Source: Geothrix sp. (lineage in GTDB: Bacteria > Acidobacteriota > Holophagae > Holophagales > Holophagaceae). From it: 64,000 bases of DNA. The position numbers were made by a program, and so were the translations under genes. How positions within the stretch are numbered: the first letter of the stretch is position 1; the number at the start of each line of letters is the position of its first letter. Where the stretch lies: NCBI RefSeq assembly GCF_020622065.1, contig NZ_JAHRYQ010000002.1, positions 1,237,905 through 1,301,904 on the forward strand. Reading direction: 5' to 3'. Of the stretch, positions 24,491-33,030 are shown piece by piece. The notes below the pieces were generated by a model, which saw only the letters and a list, made by a program, of their open reading frames with translations, did not search any database and was not told where the DNA came from.

Positions 24491-24852
24491 CACCGCCTTC
24501 GGCCACCCCTGCTAATGCTTGCTTCTCTCCGCCAGTGGCATGACGCAGACAAAGGCGTTTTACGCACCTTCATGGGCCAGCCCATGACATGACCCGTTTC
24601 CTTCCTGTTCGACTTTTCCAGAGCCGGGTTTGTCTTGTCCACCCTGCTCTGGGGCTGGATCATCCACCCCTCAGCGGGCCTTTCCATATATCCCCTGCAG
24701 CCCGCACGGCCCTGGGCCTCCTGTCCACCCGGTGGTGGCTTCGACCAGCATGTCCATCCTGGCCGCCTTCTTCGTCACCGCCCCGGGCCTCTGCGGCCTC
24801 TGGCGTTGCCCGGCGCAGCCTTGGGCTTCGGGGCCACTTCCCGCCGCCGGGT
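24491..24852. other. Gene-free stretch
   Basis: I see no convincing gene between the AT-rich island and the sirtuin gene. Open frames here have no recognisable motif or ribosome-binding site, and GC content returns to the core level along the stretch. It may contain remnants of genes displaced by the island. Confidence 0.5.
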
Positions 24853-25557
24853 TCAGTCCCCCAACAACTCCGCCACAAAGGCGGGCACCAGCTCCGTGGC
24901 CTTGCCGACGCGCTGCTCCTGGAAGGCGTCGGCCACGAGGCTGGGCTCGAGGTTGAGCTCCACGGTGCGGGCGCCGGGGGCGGCGGCCTCCACGAAGCCC
25001 GCGGCGGGATACACATGGCCGCTGGTGCCGATGGCAGCGAAGAGGGCGCAGCGATCCAGGGCCTGGTAGATGCGCTCCATCTCCAGGGGCATCTCGCCGA
25101 ACCAGACGATGTGGGGGCGCAGCCGGCCGCGCCGGCAGGTGGGGCAGTGGTCGTCGGCATCCAGGTCGCCGGGCCAGGCCACCACGGCGCGGCAGGCGAG
25201 GCAGCGGGCCTTGAGCAGCTCGCCGTGCATGTGCAGCAGGTTCTTCGAGCCGGCCCGGTCATGGAGGTCATCGACATTCTGCGTGACCAGCAGGACCTCG
25301 CCGGGCCACTCGCGCTCGAACCGCGCCAGGGCCACATGGGCGGCATTGGGCTGGACCGCCGCCAGGCTCCGCCGGCGCTCGTTGTAGAAGCGGTAGACCA
25401 GGGCCGGGTTCCGGTGGAAGGCCTCGGGCGTGGCCACATCCTGCACCCGGTGGTTCTCCCACAACCCGTCCGCTGCGCGGAAGGTCCGCAGCCCGCTCTC
25501 CGCGGAGATGCCCGCGCCGGTGAGGATGACGATGGTGGCATCGCGGGAAAGGGTCAT
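24853..25557 (-). CDS. cobB: NAD-dependent protein deacylase, sirtuin class III (234 aa)
   Basis: The NAD-binding motif [14 protein letters not shown] lies at 14-27, T-Q-N-V-D-D-L-H at 92-99 and catalytic His111 in L-H-M-H-G. A zinc site is formed by C119/C122/C138/C141. Tyr58 and Arg61 (F-Y-N-E-R) are the class III pair that recognises succinyl-lysine, so it should desuccinylate as well as deacetylate. The ATG at 25557 is chosen because AGGAG lies 6 bases upstream. It removes acyl groups from cytoplasmic enzymes. Confidence 0.93.
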   Translation of the reverse strand: MTLSRDATIVILTGAGISAESGLRTFRAADGLWENHRVQDVATPEAFHRNPALVYRFYNERRRSLAAVQPNAAHVALARFEREWPGEVLLVTQNVDDLHDRAGSKNLLHMHGELLKARCLACRAVVAWPGDLDADDHCPTCRRGRLRPHIVWFGEMPLEMERIYQALDRCALFAAIGTSGHVYPAAGFVEAAAPGARTVELNLEPSLVADAFQEQRVGKATELVPAFVAELLGD

Positions 25558-25626
25558 GGGGACTCCTGACCAGTTGAAAAGCCGAATGGCCAACGGATGG
25601 CCACCAAGGCACCAAGAAAGGCCGGG

Positions 25627-27324
25627 CTACTTCTTTCCTTGGTGCCTGGGGGGTGAGCTTGGCAGTCCTTCCTCTTTTCGGAGGTCGAGCGCGCGGCCGT
25701 CCACGGTTCCGGGCTGGATCCCCAGCTCCCGCGCCAGGGTGGGGGCGAGGTCCACGGTGCGGACGGGGCTGGGCCGCTCGCCCCCCTTCCAGGGACCCCA
25801 GAAGATGAGGGGCACGCGGCGGTCGTAGGCATAGGGAGTGCCGTGACCCGTGGCCCATTCGACGGGCGGCACGCCGAAGACCACCCAGGGTTTGAAGGCC
25901 ACCAGCACATCGCCGCTGCGGTCCGCGCGGAAGCTGCGCCGCAGCAGCACGCGCAGGCTGCTGTCCCGGGGGCTCCCGGTGGCGCTGGGGTCGGTGGCGG
26001 CCAGGTCCTCGGCGGTGAAGGCGTCGGCCACCTCGGGCCGGGCCCGCAGCCAGGCCTGCATCCGCGCGAGCACAGCCTTCCGGTCGAGGCCCGTGGCCTT
26101 CAGGGCGCCCTCCCGCAGGTAGAGCGAGTTGGGCTCGGGCGATTCCAGGATGAGATCGGCGTCCACCTTGAAGGTGGCCTTGAGCTCGGCGCGCAGCTCA
26201 TTCAGGAAGATGGGCGGGTTCACGCGCCGGGCGGGGAAGCCCTGGTCCGACAGGGCTTCGGGCAGGTCCATGCCGCCGTGATCGGCGCTGAGGATCACCC
26301 AGGCCCCACGATCGCGGCGACGCACGACTTCGAGCAGGCGGCCCAGGGTGCGATCCAGGCGGTGCAGCTGGTCCCGCATCTCCGTGCCCAGGATGCCGTA
26401 GCTGTGGCCGATGTAGTCCGTGGCGGAGAAGCTCAGGGCCAGCAGATCCGTGGCCGGACCCTGACCCAGCTTCTCGGCGTCCATCAGCGCCTCGGCGGCC
26501 TCCAGGGTGACCTCATCGAGGAAGGGGGACTTGCGGAAGCGGGCCTCGAAGGTTTTGTCGAGGGGCATGCCCGCGCCCTGGATGAGGCGTGGCAGGGCGC
26601 CGTTGCGGATCACCTGTCCTGGGAAGGTCCAGGTGGCCACGCGACCCTCGGGCGTGCCGGGAGTCTTGGTCCACAACCAGCTCCGGGTGGCGAACCGCGC
26701 CTGCAGCTCACCATCGAAGCGCAGCAGCCACTCGGGCAGGCGCTCGGCATAGGTGGTGGAGGTGCCGAAGCCGGCTGCTCCGCTGAACCAGTAGGCGGCG
26801 GTGGGCTTGCGGCCGGCCATCAAGATCGCGGCCCGGTCCTTGCCCGAGACGGCGAAGGCGCGGCTGCCGGGGACCTGCGCCTGGAGCCAGTCGCCCAGCC
26901 CATCACCCAGGAAGCGGGCATTGGAAGAGCCCCAGAGGCCTGTGGCGGGGAGTGGCTTGGCGGCGGCATCCTCGACGCAGTACACCAGGCGGTCCGCTCT
27001 GCGGTCGAACCAGCGGTTCTCCACGATGCCGGTGTTGGCCGGGAAGCGCCCCGACAGGAGCACGGAATGGCCCGGGCCCGTCTCCGTGAAGCCGTGGTCG
27101 TGGTAGGCCTCGGTGAAGAAGACGCCCTCCTTGGACAGCCGCGCGAGGCCGCCGGTCAGCTCGGGGCCGTAGGTCTGCATCAGCTCGGCGGAGAGCTGGT
27201 CCACGGACACGACCACCACCAGGCGGGGCCGGGTCGGCAGGGTCGGAGCTGGGGACTTCTGGGCGAGGAGGGGGGCCGGGGCGAGGACGGGAACCAGGGT
27301 CAGGAGAGCGGGGAGCCCACGCAT
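25627..27324 (-). CDS. Periplasmic alkaline phosphatase, PafA-like nucleotide pyrophosphatase/phosphodiesterase fold (565 aa)
   Basis: The signal peptide covers residues 1-21. V-V-V-S-V-D-Q near 37-43 gives the first metal-binding Asp, and G-F-T-E-T-G-P-G-H-S carries the threonine nucleophile and resembles PafA. Later metal ligands are F-S-A-T-D-Y-I-G-H and S-A-D-H-G-G, and W-A-T-G-H-G-T-P near the C-terminus gives the last His. It hydrolyses phosphomonoesters and releases phosphate. The ATG overlaps the stop of the upstream outer-membrane protein gene (TGATG), indicating coupling. Confidence 0.88.
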   Translation of the reverse strand: MRGLPALLTLVPVLAPAPLLAQKSPAPTLPTRPRLVVVVSVDQLSAELMQTYGPELTGGLARLSKEGVFFTEAYHDHGFTETGPGHSVLLSGRFPANTGIVENRWFDRRADRLVYCVEDAAAKPLPATGLWGSSNARFLGDGLGDWLQAQVPGSRAFAVSGKDRAAILMAGRKPTAAYWFSGAAGFGTSTTYAERLPEWLLRFDGELQARFATRSWLWTKTPGTPEGRVATWTFPGQVIRNGALPRLIQGAGMPLDKTFEARFRKSPFLDEVTLEAAEALMDAEKLGQGPATDLLALSFSATDYIGHSYGILGTEMRDQLHRLDRTLGRLLEVVRRRDRGAWVILSADHGGMDLPEALSDQGFPARRVNPPIFLNELRAELKATFKVDADLILESPEPNSLYLREGALKATGLDRKAVLARMQAWLRARPEVADAFTAEDLAATDPSATGSPRDSSLRVLLRRSFRADRSGDVLVAFKPWVVFGVPPVEWATGHGTPYAYDRRVPLIFWGPWKGGERPSPVRTVDLAPTLARELGIQPGTVDGRALDLRKEEGLPSSPPRHQGKK

Positions 27325-27971
27325 CAGAACGACACCCCCACGCCGAAGGTCCACAGGCGCTCGAACTCCTGGCCGCTGCCCTGGGCGGCGAAGTAGGTGG
27401 CCAGGTCGGAGGCGCTGCCCACCTTCACGGGGCGGTCCTTGGTGACGGGCTGCTGGTAGCTGGCGGCCAGGTAGGGGTGGACCACCACGGAGGGGATGCG
27501 CCAGCGGGCGCCCACCCGCAGCCAGGTGCGGCTCAGGTCCTTGGCGCTGCCGGCCCCGGCCGTGTCCACGGTGTAGCGCTGGAAGCGCTGGATGAGGCCG
27601 ATCTCGCCGGCGATCCCCACGAAGGGCACCCACAGCTGGGCGTTCAAGCCAAGGCCCGCGCCCTGCTGCTTCAGCTTTGTGCCCTGGGCGGTGGCGCCCG
27701 TGGCCAGGCGGCCGTCGGCCGTGAACTGGGAGTATTCAAGACCGCCTTCGAGCTTGAGCAGGGGGCCCACCTGGAAGATCTGGTGGTTGACGGAGGCGAT
27801 GAAGCCCTTGCCCGTGTCGAAGTCACCCGCCGCCAGCTGCCCCGTGCCGGAGATCAGGGTCTGGGGCAGGTTCTGGCCGGAGGGCCGCGGCAGCTCCAGG
27901 CGCAGGTCCCACTGAGCGCAGAGGGGTGCGGTGGCGGCGGCGAGGCAGAGGGGCAGGAGGGTGAGACGCAT
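27324..27971 (-). CDS. Outer-membrane beta-barrel-like protein (215 aa)
   Basis: The signal peptide ends around residue 19 (TAPLCAQ). The mature protein shows alternating polar and hydrophobic strands (LLKLEGGLEYSQF, GAGLGLNAQLWVPF, WLRVGARWRIP, VVHPYLAASYQQP) and ends in the C-terminal F of outer-membrane barrels. The size suggests 8-10 strands. No specific function is recognised; coupling to the phosphatase gene may indicate a shared envelope role. Confidence 0.65.
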   Translation of the reverse strand: MRLTLLPLCLAAATAPLCAQWDLRLELPRPSGQNLPQTLISGTGQLAAGDFDTGKGFIASVNHQIFQVGPLLKLEGGLEYSQFTADGRLATGATAQGTKLKQQGAGLGLNAQLWVPFVGIAGEIGLIQRFQRYTVDTAGAGSAKDLSRTWLRVGARWRIPSVVVHPYLAASYQQPVTKDRPVKVGSASDLATYFAAQGSGQEFERLWTFGVGVSF

Positions 27972-27995
27972 CAGAGGCTCCAGCGAAACCTCCGA

Positions 27996-28556
27996 TCATA
28001 CCGTCTGCAAGTGCCAGACCTGCAGCGGCGCGTAACATCCCTGGGGCCGGCTCTCGAAGAGCGCGAACCGGTCCGCCGCAAAGGTCGCAGGGGTCGGCGC
28101 CGTGGATCCGGCGAGGGGTCGAGTCTGGCGAAACCTCGCCAGGGTGAGGTGGGCCCGGAACGGGGGAGCCTCGAAGGGGTCTCCGGCGGCGCCCAGGGTA
28201 TGGCGCAAGTCCGCGGCCAGGGCCTCCAGCGCAGGGGAGGGCTCCAGGCCCAGCCAGAGCACCCGCGCCGCGCCGAAGCTCGGAAAGCCGCCGAGCCCCG
28301 CCGTGCGGAGGAGGAAGGCCTTCCGGCGCCCGGCCACGGCTTCGCCCACCGCGCCGAGATGGGGCAGGGCCTCCTCGGCACACTCACCGAGGAAGGCCAA
28401 GGTGAGGTGGAGCCCCTCGGGCCTGCACCAGCGCGCGCCAGCCATTGCGCCCTCCCCCGCGTCCCCCGGTAACAGGCTCTGCCAGCGGCCCAGGGCCTCC
28501 TGCAGCGGGGGCAGCAGGGGCAGGGCGAAGAAGAGGCGCCGCCGGCCTACTTCCAC
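27996..28556 (-). CDS. thpR: RNA 2',3'-cyclic phosphodiesterase (186 aa)
   Basis: This is a 2H phosphoesterase with the two H-x-T signatures H50-L-T and H136-L-T (the latter in A-H-L-T-L-A-R-F). The length (about 180) and R-L-F-F-A-L opening fit ThpR/LigT. It opens 2',3'-cyclic phosphates on RNA. It overlaps the 3' end of the thioredoxin-like gene by 10 bases. Confidence 0.92.
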   Translation of the reverse strand: MEVGRRRLFFALPLLPPLQEALGRWQSLLPGDAGEGAMAGARWCRPEGLHLTLAFLGECAEEALPHLGAVGEAVAGRRKAFLLRTAGLGGFPSFGAARVLWLGLEPSPALEALAADLRHTLGAAGDPFEAPPFRAHLTLARFRQTRPLAGSTAPTPATFAADRFALFESRPQGCYAPLQVWHLQTV

Positions 28557-29137
28557 TTGATGCTGCAGCCGCGGCTGGGGATCTGCTCCGCCGCCACGGG
28601 CCGGCCCGCCAAGAGGGCCTCGGTGGCGGCCTCCAGGTCGCGCACGGTGACCTTCGACGGGTCGCGCCAGCTGTCATCCAGGCGACCCCGGTAGGCCAGC
28701 TTCCGCGCGTGGTCGAACAGGAAGAAATCTGGCGTGCAGACGGCGCCGAAGGCCCGGGTCACGGCCTGGGGCTCGTCCTTGAGGTAGGGGAACGCGAAGC
28801 CCTGCCCTTTGGCCTGGGCCTGCATGTCGGCCAGGGACTCGCGGCCATGGGTCTCCACATTGTTGGCGTTGATGGCCCGGACCGCCACCTTGCCTGCGTA
28901 CCGTTTGGCGTAGGCGTTGATGCGGGCCTGGGTGGCCATCACATAGGGGCACTCGGTGCTGAGGAACACCACCATGAGCAGGGGTTCCGTCGCCTCGGCG
29001 GCATGGGTGCGCCCGTCCGTGCCCGGAAGGGTGAAGGGGGGGCAGGGATCGCCCAGTTTCAGCCCATGGGGGGCCTGGGCCCAAAGGGAGGGTGCCAGCA
29101 GGGCCGGAACCAGGAGGAAGGCCGGACCGGGCCTCAT
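28547..29137 (-). CDS. Exported thioredoxin-fold protein, AhpC/TSA-like, single Cys (196 aa)
   Basis: A signal peptide (residues 1-20) precedes the redoxin domain: C-P-P-F-T-L-P-G-T-D-G, then V-V-F-L-S-T-E-C-P-Y-V, where the usual C-x-x-C is reduced to S-T-E-C. It is clearly paralogous to the next gene upstream. Both share D-G-R, C-P-Y-V, R-I-N-A, Y-A-G, A-V-C-T-P-D-F-F-L, A-Y-R-G-R-L-D-D and the C-terminal G-C-S-I-K-W. This copy has gained an export signal and lost one active-site cysteine, so it probably acts as a peroxidase-like or structural variant in the periplasm. Confidence 0.82.
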   Translation of the reverse strand: MRPGPAFLLVPALLAPSLWAQAPHGLKLGDPCPPFTLPGTDGRTHAAEATEPLLMVVFLSTECPYVMATQARINAYAKRYAGKVAVRAINANNVETHGRESLADMQAQAKGQGFAFPYLKDEPQAVTRAFGAVCTPDFFLFDHARKLAYRGRLDDSWRDPSKVTVRDLEAATEALLAGRPVAAEQIPSRGCSIKWK

Positions 29138-29682
29138 CAGGACCTCCACTTGATGCTGCACCCCATGCTCGGGTGCTGGATTTCCAAAGGCTCCTCCCCA
29201 GCCAGCAGGCGGTCGATGGCTTCCTTCAAATCTCGATGCGTAACCCGGGTGGCATCCTTCCAGTTGTCGTCCAGGCGGCCCCGGTAGGCGAGGCGGCGGT
29301 GCGCATCGTAGAGGAAGAAGTCCGGGGTGCACACGGCGCCGAGGCGGCGGGCTACGGTCTGCTCCTCGTCCCAGAGGTAGGGGAAGACGAAACCCTTGGC
29401 CCGGGCGCGGGCCCGCATGGCCTCGTAGCTGTCGTCCGGGTAGGTCACGGCGTCGTTCGCATTCAAGGCCACCACGGCGCAGCGGCCCGCATAGGCCTTG
29501 GCCAGGGCGTTGATGCGGTCATCCACGGACTGCACATAGGGACAGTGATTGCACATCACCACCACCAGCAGGGCCGGGCAGTGGAAGTCGTGCAGCGACC
29601 AGAGCCGTCCGTCCACCCCCGGCAGGGTGAAGTCGGGGCAGGCCGTACCGAGCGGGACCATGGTGGATTCCGTCAGGGCCAT
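29137..29682 (-). CDS. Cytoplasmic thioredoxin-fold protein with CxxC (181 aa)
   Basis: This is an AhpC/TSA-type redoxin with the intact motif C-N-H-C-P-Y-V. The start at 29682 is preferred over an upstream in-frame ATG because GGAGG stands 6 bases before it. There is no signal peptide. Its stop overlaps the start of the paralogous exported protein (TGATG). A conserved C-terminal G-C-S-I-K-W contains a third cysteine also found in the paralogue. The family includes thiol-disulfide oxidoreductases and thioredoxin-dependent peroxiredoxin-like proteins; the substrate is unknown. Confidence 0.82.
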   Translation of the reverse strand: MALTESTMVPLGTACPDFTLPGVDGRLWSLHDFHCPALLVVVMCNHCPYVQSVDDRINALAKAYAGRCAVVALNANDAVTYPDDSYEAMRARARAKGFVFPYLWDEEQTVARRLGAVCTPDFFLYDAHRRLAYRGRLDDNWKDATRVTHRDLKEAIDRLLAGEEPLEIQHPSMGCSIKWRS

Positions 29683-29774
29683 GGGAACCTCCGGAGGCTC
29701 CTTCCATCGTACGCCGCAGGGCAAGCCATCGCACGCCGCGGGGCCGGCGGGGATTTCGCCGTCATTTTTTTGAC

Positions 29775-29802
29775 TTGACCCGCAAACATCTGCATCTAGG
29801 CT
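29775..29802 (+). promoter_or_regulatory. Candidate sigma-70-type promoter of the sigma-54 activator gene
   Basis: TTGACC (29775-29780) and TAGGCT (29797-29802) are separated by 16 bases. Transcription would start around 29809, just upstream of the AGGAG ribosome-binding site at 29814-29818. Confidence 0.45.
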
Positions 29803-29821
29803 GAATTCAGACTAGGAGTGT

Positions 29822-31309
29822 ATGACCCAACTGCCGCGCCTTCACTGGTCCACCCTCGGGGACGACACCGGGGGGCTGGAGCATCGGTGGGCCGCCCTTT
29901 GGGATGTCACCGTGGATCGCGGCGTCTCGCCCGCTCTGGCGCCGAAGGATGTGGACCTGTGGGTGATCAGCGCCAAGGGCGCCTGGCCGCCGCCGGAACT
30001 GAACCGCATGATGGCCGAAGTGGCGGCCCTGCCCATTCTGCTGGGCCTGAAGCCGGATGCGGCGCCCATGGACGCCAAGGCCCTGGGCGAGTGGGGCTCG
30101 CTGGGGTCCGTGCGCTGGGCCGTGCTCGGGCCCGAGCCGCCCATGCCCGGGCTGCGTCCGCGCTCGGGTACCACCACCCAGCTGAGCGCCTCGCAGGCGC
30201 TGGCCTTCGGCCTGGTGAGCACCAGCCCGGCCATGCAGGATGTGCTGGTTCGCGCCCGCAGCGCCGCCGCCACCCGCGCCACGGTGCTGCTGTTGGGGGA
30301 GAGCGGCACGGGCAAGGAAGTCATCGCCCGGGCCATCCACCGCATGAGTGCCGAGGCCGGTGAGCCCTTCGTGGCCGTGCACTGCGGTGCCATCCCGGAG
30401 AACCTGCTGGAATCCGAGCTCTTCGGTTACAACAAGGGCGCCTTCACGGATGCCCGCAAGGACACGCCGGGCAAGTTCCGCGAAGCCCATGGCGGCACCA
30501 TCTTCCTCGACGAAGTGGGCACCATGCCGCTCGGCGCCCAGGTGCGCCTGCTGCGGGTGCTCCAGGAGCGCGAGGTGCAGCCCCTGGGCGGCGGCGCGCC
30601 GGTGAAGGTGGATGTGCGCGTGGTGACGGCCTCCAATGTCGATCTCTGGAAGAAGATGAAGGACGGCAGCTTCCGTGAGGATCTCTTCTACCGCCTCGAG
30701 GTGGTGCCCATCACCATGCCGCCCCTGCGCGCGCGCCGCGAGGAGGTGCCCTTCCTGGCCCAGCACTTCCTCAACCGGAAGGCCCGCGAGCACGGCCTCT
30801 ACCCCAAGGCCCTGCACCCCAGCGTGGATCCGCTGCTCATGGCCCTGCCCTGGCCCGGCAATGTGCGCCAGCTGGAGAACGCCATCGAGCGCGCCATCGT
30901 GCTGTCGGGCACCCGCCCCGTGCTCACGCGGGAGGACTTCGCCTTCCTCGCGGAGCGCATGGGCGAATCACCCGAGCCCCTGGCCGCGACCCCCGCCGAC
31001 GGCACCGCGCGGCTCGAACCCCGGCCGACCTCCCAGCCAGTCATGTCGCCCGCGGGCCAGGCCTTCTCCTCGGCCCTCTTCGCGCCGCCTCCGGCCGCCG
31101 CCTACGGCCTGGACCTGCCGCCCGAGGGCCTGGACCTCAACCAGGTGGTGTCGGACATGGAGAAGACGCTCATGCTCCAGAGCCTGGCCATCACCCGCGG
31201 CAACAAGAAGCGCGCCGCCGACCTGCTGGGCCTCAAGCGCACCACCTTCCTCGAGAAAATGAAGCGGCTGGACCTGGAGGATGGAGACGGCGCCGAGGCT
31301 GAGGCCTGA
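29822..31309 (+). CDS. Sigma-54-dependent transcriptional activator with GAFTDA loop (495 aa)
   Basis: This is an NtrC-type AAA+ activator. Walker A is G-E-S-G-T-G-K-E (159-166), and the Walker B region is I-F-L-D-E-V-G-T. The sigma-54 contact loop reads G-A-F-T-D-A (206-211) instead of the consensus GAFTGA. A Fis-type helix-turn-helix at the C-terminus ([16 protein letters not shown]) binds DNA. The N-terminal 120 residues do not match a receiver, GAF or PAS domain that I can recognise. It is followed by prmA and murI after 22 bases, possibly in one transcript. Confidence 0.9.
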   Translation: MTQLPRLHWSTLGDDTGGLEHRWAALWDVTVDRGVSPALAPKDVDLWVISAKGAWPPPELNRMMAEVAALPILLGLKPDAAPMDAKALGEWGSLGSVRWAVLGPEPPMPGLRPRSGTTTQLSASQALAFGLVSTSPAMQDVLVRARSAAATRATVLLLGESGTGKEVIARAIHRMSAEAGEPFVAVHCGAIPENLLESELFGYNKGAFTDARKDTPGKFREAHGGTIFLDEVGTMPLGAQVRLLRVLQEREVQPLGGGAPVKVDVRVVTASNVDLWKKMKDGSFREDLFYRLEVVPITMPPLRARREEVPFLAQHFLNRKAREHGLYPKALHPSVDPLLMALPWPGNVRQLENAIERAIVLSGTRPVLTREDFAFLAERMGESPEPLAATPADGTARLEPRPTSQPVMSPAGQAFSSALFAPPPAAAYGLDLPPEGLDLNQVVSDMEKTLMLQSLAITRGNKKRAADLLGLKRTTFLEKMKRLDLEDGDGAEAEA

Positions 31310-31331
31310 CCCCCCCTGCTACCCTGAGGGG

Positions 31332-32198
31332 ATGGCGAACGCGACGCATCTGAGATGGAAACTGGAAGTCCCGGACCCCCAGGAAGAAGGGCTCTGCACC
31401 TGGCTGGAGGGGGCCGGTTCCTCCGCCTTCTATCGCGAGGCCGATCCGCCGCGGGCCTGCTACGCCTACTTCCCGCCGGACCAGGCGCCTCCTGAAGCGG
31501 GTGGCCTGGCCGCGTTCCCCGGTGTGCGCCTGCTTGAGACCGAGACCTTCGGGGACGAGGACTGGCTGGCCAAGAGCCGGGAGGGTTTCGGCGCCTTCGA
31601 AGTGGGCGCGCGCTTCCATGTGCGGCCCCTCTGGGACGAGACGCCCGCCCCTGCGGACCGCTTCGACCTCGTGGTGAACCCCGGCCTAGCCTTCGGCACC
31701 GGCGGCCACGAGACCACCCGCCTCTGCATCGAGCTGCTGGAGGAACTCGCCGCGGCGGGTCGCCTGAAGGGGCCGGTCCTCGACATCGGCGCGGGCACCG
31801 GCATCCTGTCGCTGGCCGCCTTCCTGCTGGGGGGCCGGGACCTCACGGCCTTCGACAACGACCCCGACTGCGGGCCCGCGATGGAAGAGTTCATTGCGCT
31901 CAATGCGCACCTGCTGAAAGGCGCGAAACCCTACGACAGCTTCGTCGGCACGCTGGATCACCCGCGCGTGCAGGGCCCCTATCCCGGCCTGCTGGCCAAC
32001 ATCCTGCTGGAGACCATCCAGGAGCTGCTGCCCCGCATGGCCGAAGTGGCCGCGCCCGGAGGCTGGCTCATCGCCAGCGGCATCCTGGCCGAGCGCACGG
32101 ACGAGGCCCTGGTGAGCCTCGTCTCCCACGGGTTCAAGCCCGAGAAGGTGCGGACGGAAGGCGAGTGGATCGCCGTGCTGGCGGTGCGGGCATCATGA
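31332..32198 (+). CDS. prmA: Ribosomal protein L11 methyltransferase-like protein (288 aa)
   Basis: This is a class I SAM-dependent methyltransferase: G-T-G-G-H-E-T-T, then D-I-G-A-G-T-G-I-L-S (motif I), D-N-D-P-D and the A-N-I-L-L motif that replaces NPPY in PrmA. Length matches PrmA (about 290). It trimethylates L11. The ATG at 31332 follows GAGGGG and starts where homology begins. TACCCT lies six bases before the ATG. The stop overlaps the murI start as ATGA. Confidence 0.88.
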   Translation: MANATHLRWKLEVPDPQEEGLCTWLEGAGSSAFYREADPPRACYAYFPPDQAPPEAGGLAAFPGVRLLETETFGDEDWLAKSREGFGAFEVGARFHVRPLWDETPAPADRFDLVVNPGLAFGTGGHETTRLCIELLEELAAAGRLKGPVLDIGAGTGILSLAAFLLGGRDLTAFDNDPDCGPAMEEFIALNAHLLKGAKPYDSFVGTLDHPRVQGPYPGLLANILLETIQELLPRMAEVAAPGGWLIASGILAERTDEALVSLVSHGFKPEKVRTEGEWIAVLAVRAS

Positions 32199-32986
32199 GC
32201 CGCGCGGACCGTCCGATCGGCATCTTCGACTCGGGCATCGGCGGGCTCACGGTCATCCATGCCCTGCGCCAGCTGCTGCCCCAGGAGGACCTGGTCTACC
32301 TCGGCGACACGGCCCGGCTGCCCTACGGCACCAAGAGCCACCGCACCATCGAGCGCTACACGCTGCAGATGGGCGAGCTGCTGCAGCGCCACGAGCCGAA
32401 GCTCATCGTCATCGCCTGCAACACCGCCAGCGCCCACGGGCTGCCGGCCCTGCAGGCCGTGAGCCCCTGCCCCGTGATCGGGGTGATCGAACCTGGCGCC
32501 GAGGCCGCGGCGGAGGTTCCGGGTCCCGTGGGCATCATCGGCACCCTGGCCACCGTGAGCAGCGCGGCCTACGAACTCGCCATCCGGCGCCGCGACCCCG
32601 GCAAGGTCATCCACAGCGTGGCCTGTCCCCTGCTGGTGCCCCTGGCGGAGGAGGGGTGGTTCGATGATCCGGTCACCGACAGCATCTGCCGCCGCTACAT
32701 GAACGAGCTGCCCTTCGAGGTGAAGACCGTGGTGCTGGGCTGCACCCACTACCCGACGCTGATGACGAGCCTGGAACGCAGCCGTCCCGGCACCCGCTGG
32801 ATCGACAGCGGCCGCGTCACCGCCAAGGCTGTGGACCGGATGCTGCAGGGCACCCTCGGCTACCGCACCGCCGGCGCCCGCGGCAGCCTTCGCGTCCAGC
32901 TCACCGACGCCAGCAGCCGCCTGAAGGAAGTGGGCAGCCGCTTCTTGGAAGAGGCGCTGGGGGATGTCGAAGTGGTGGAGATTTAA
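32195..32986 (+). CDS. murI: Glutamate racemase (263 aa)
   Basis: MurI interconverts L- and D-glutamate for peptidoglycan. The N-terminal G-I-F-D-S-G-I-G-G-L-T-V and the two catalytic cysteines C75 (A-C-N-T-A-S) and C183 (G-C-T-H-Y-P) are all present, and the length is normal. Translation is coupled to prmA through an ATGA overlap. Confidence 0.95.
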   Translation: MSRADRPIGIFDSGIGGLTVIHALRQLLPQEDLVYLGDTARLPYGTKSHRTIERYTLQMGELLQRHEPKLIVIACNTASAHGLPALQAVSPCPVIGVIEPGAEAAAEVPGPVGIIGTLATVSSAAYELAIRRRDPGKVIHSVACPLLVPLAEEGWFDDPVTDSICRRYMNELPFEVKTVVLGCTHYPTLMTSLERSRPGTRWIDSGRVTAKAVDRMLQGTLGYRTAGARGSLRVQLTDASSRLKEVGSRFLEEALGDVEVVEI

Positions 32987-33030
32987 TCCAGGCCCGGCCC
33001 GTCAGTATCATCGTGGGTCTAGGGGGCGGG

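Noticed and set aside
24461-24660. Complete integron attC site after the lipoprotein gene
   Set aside because: Only the opening GCCTAAC core is present; no GTTRRRY partner or internal pairing arm was found, so it is listed only as a weak half-site.
24481-24852. Short open frames in the gene-free stretch before the sirtuin gene
   Set aside because: None has a ribosome-binding site, recognisable motif or plausible composition.
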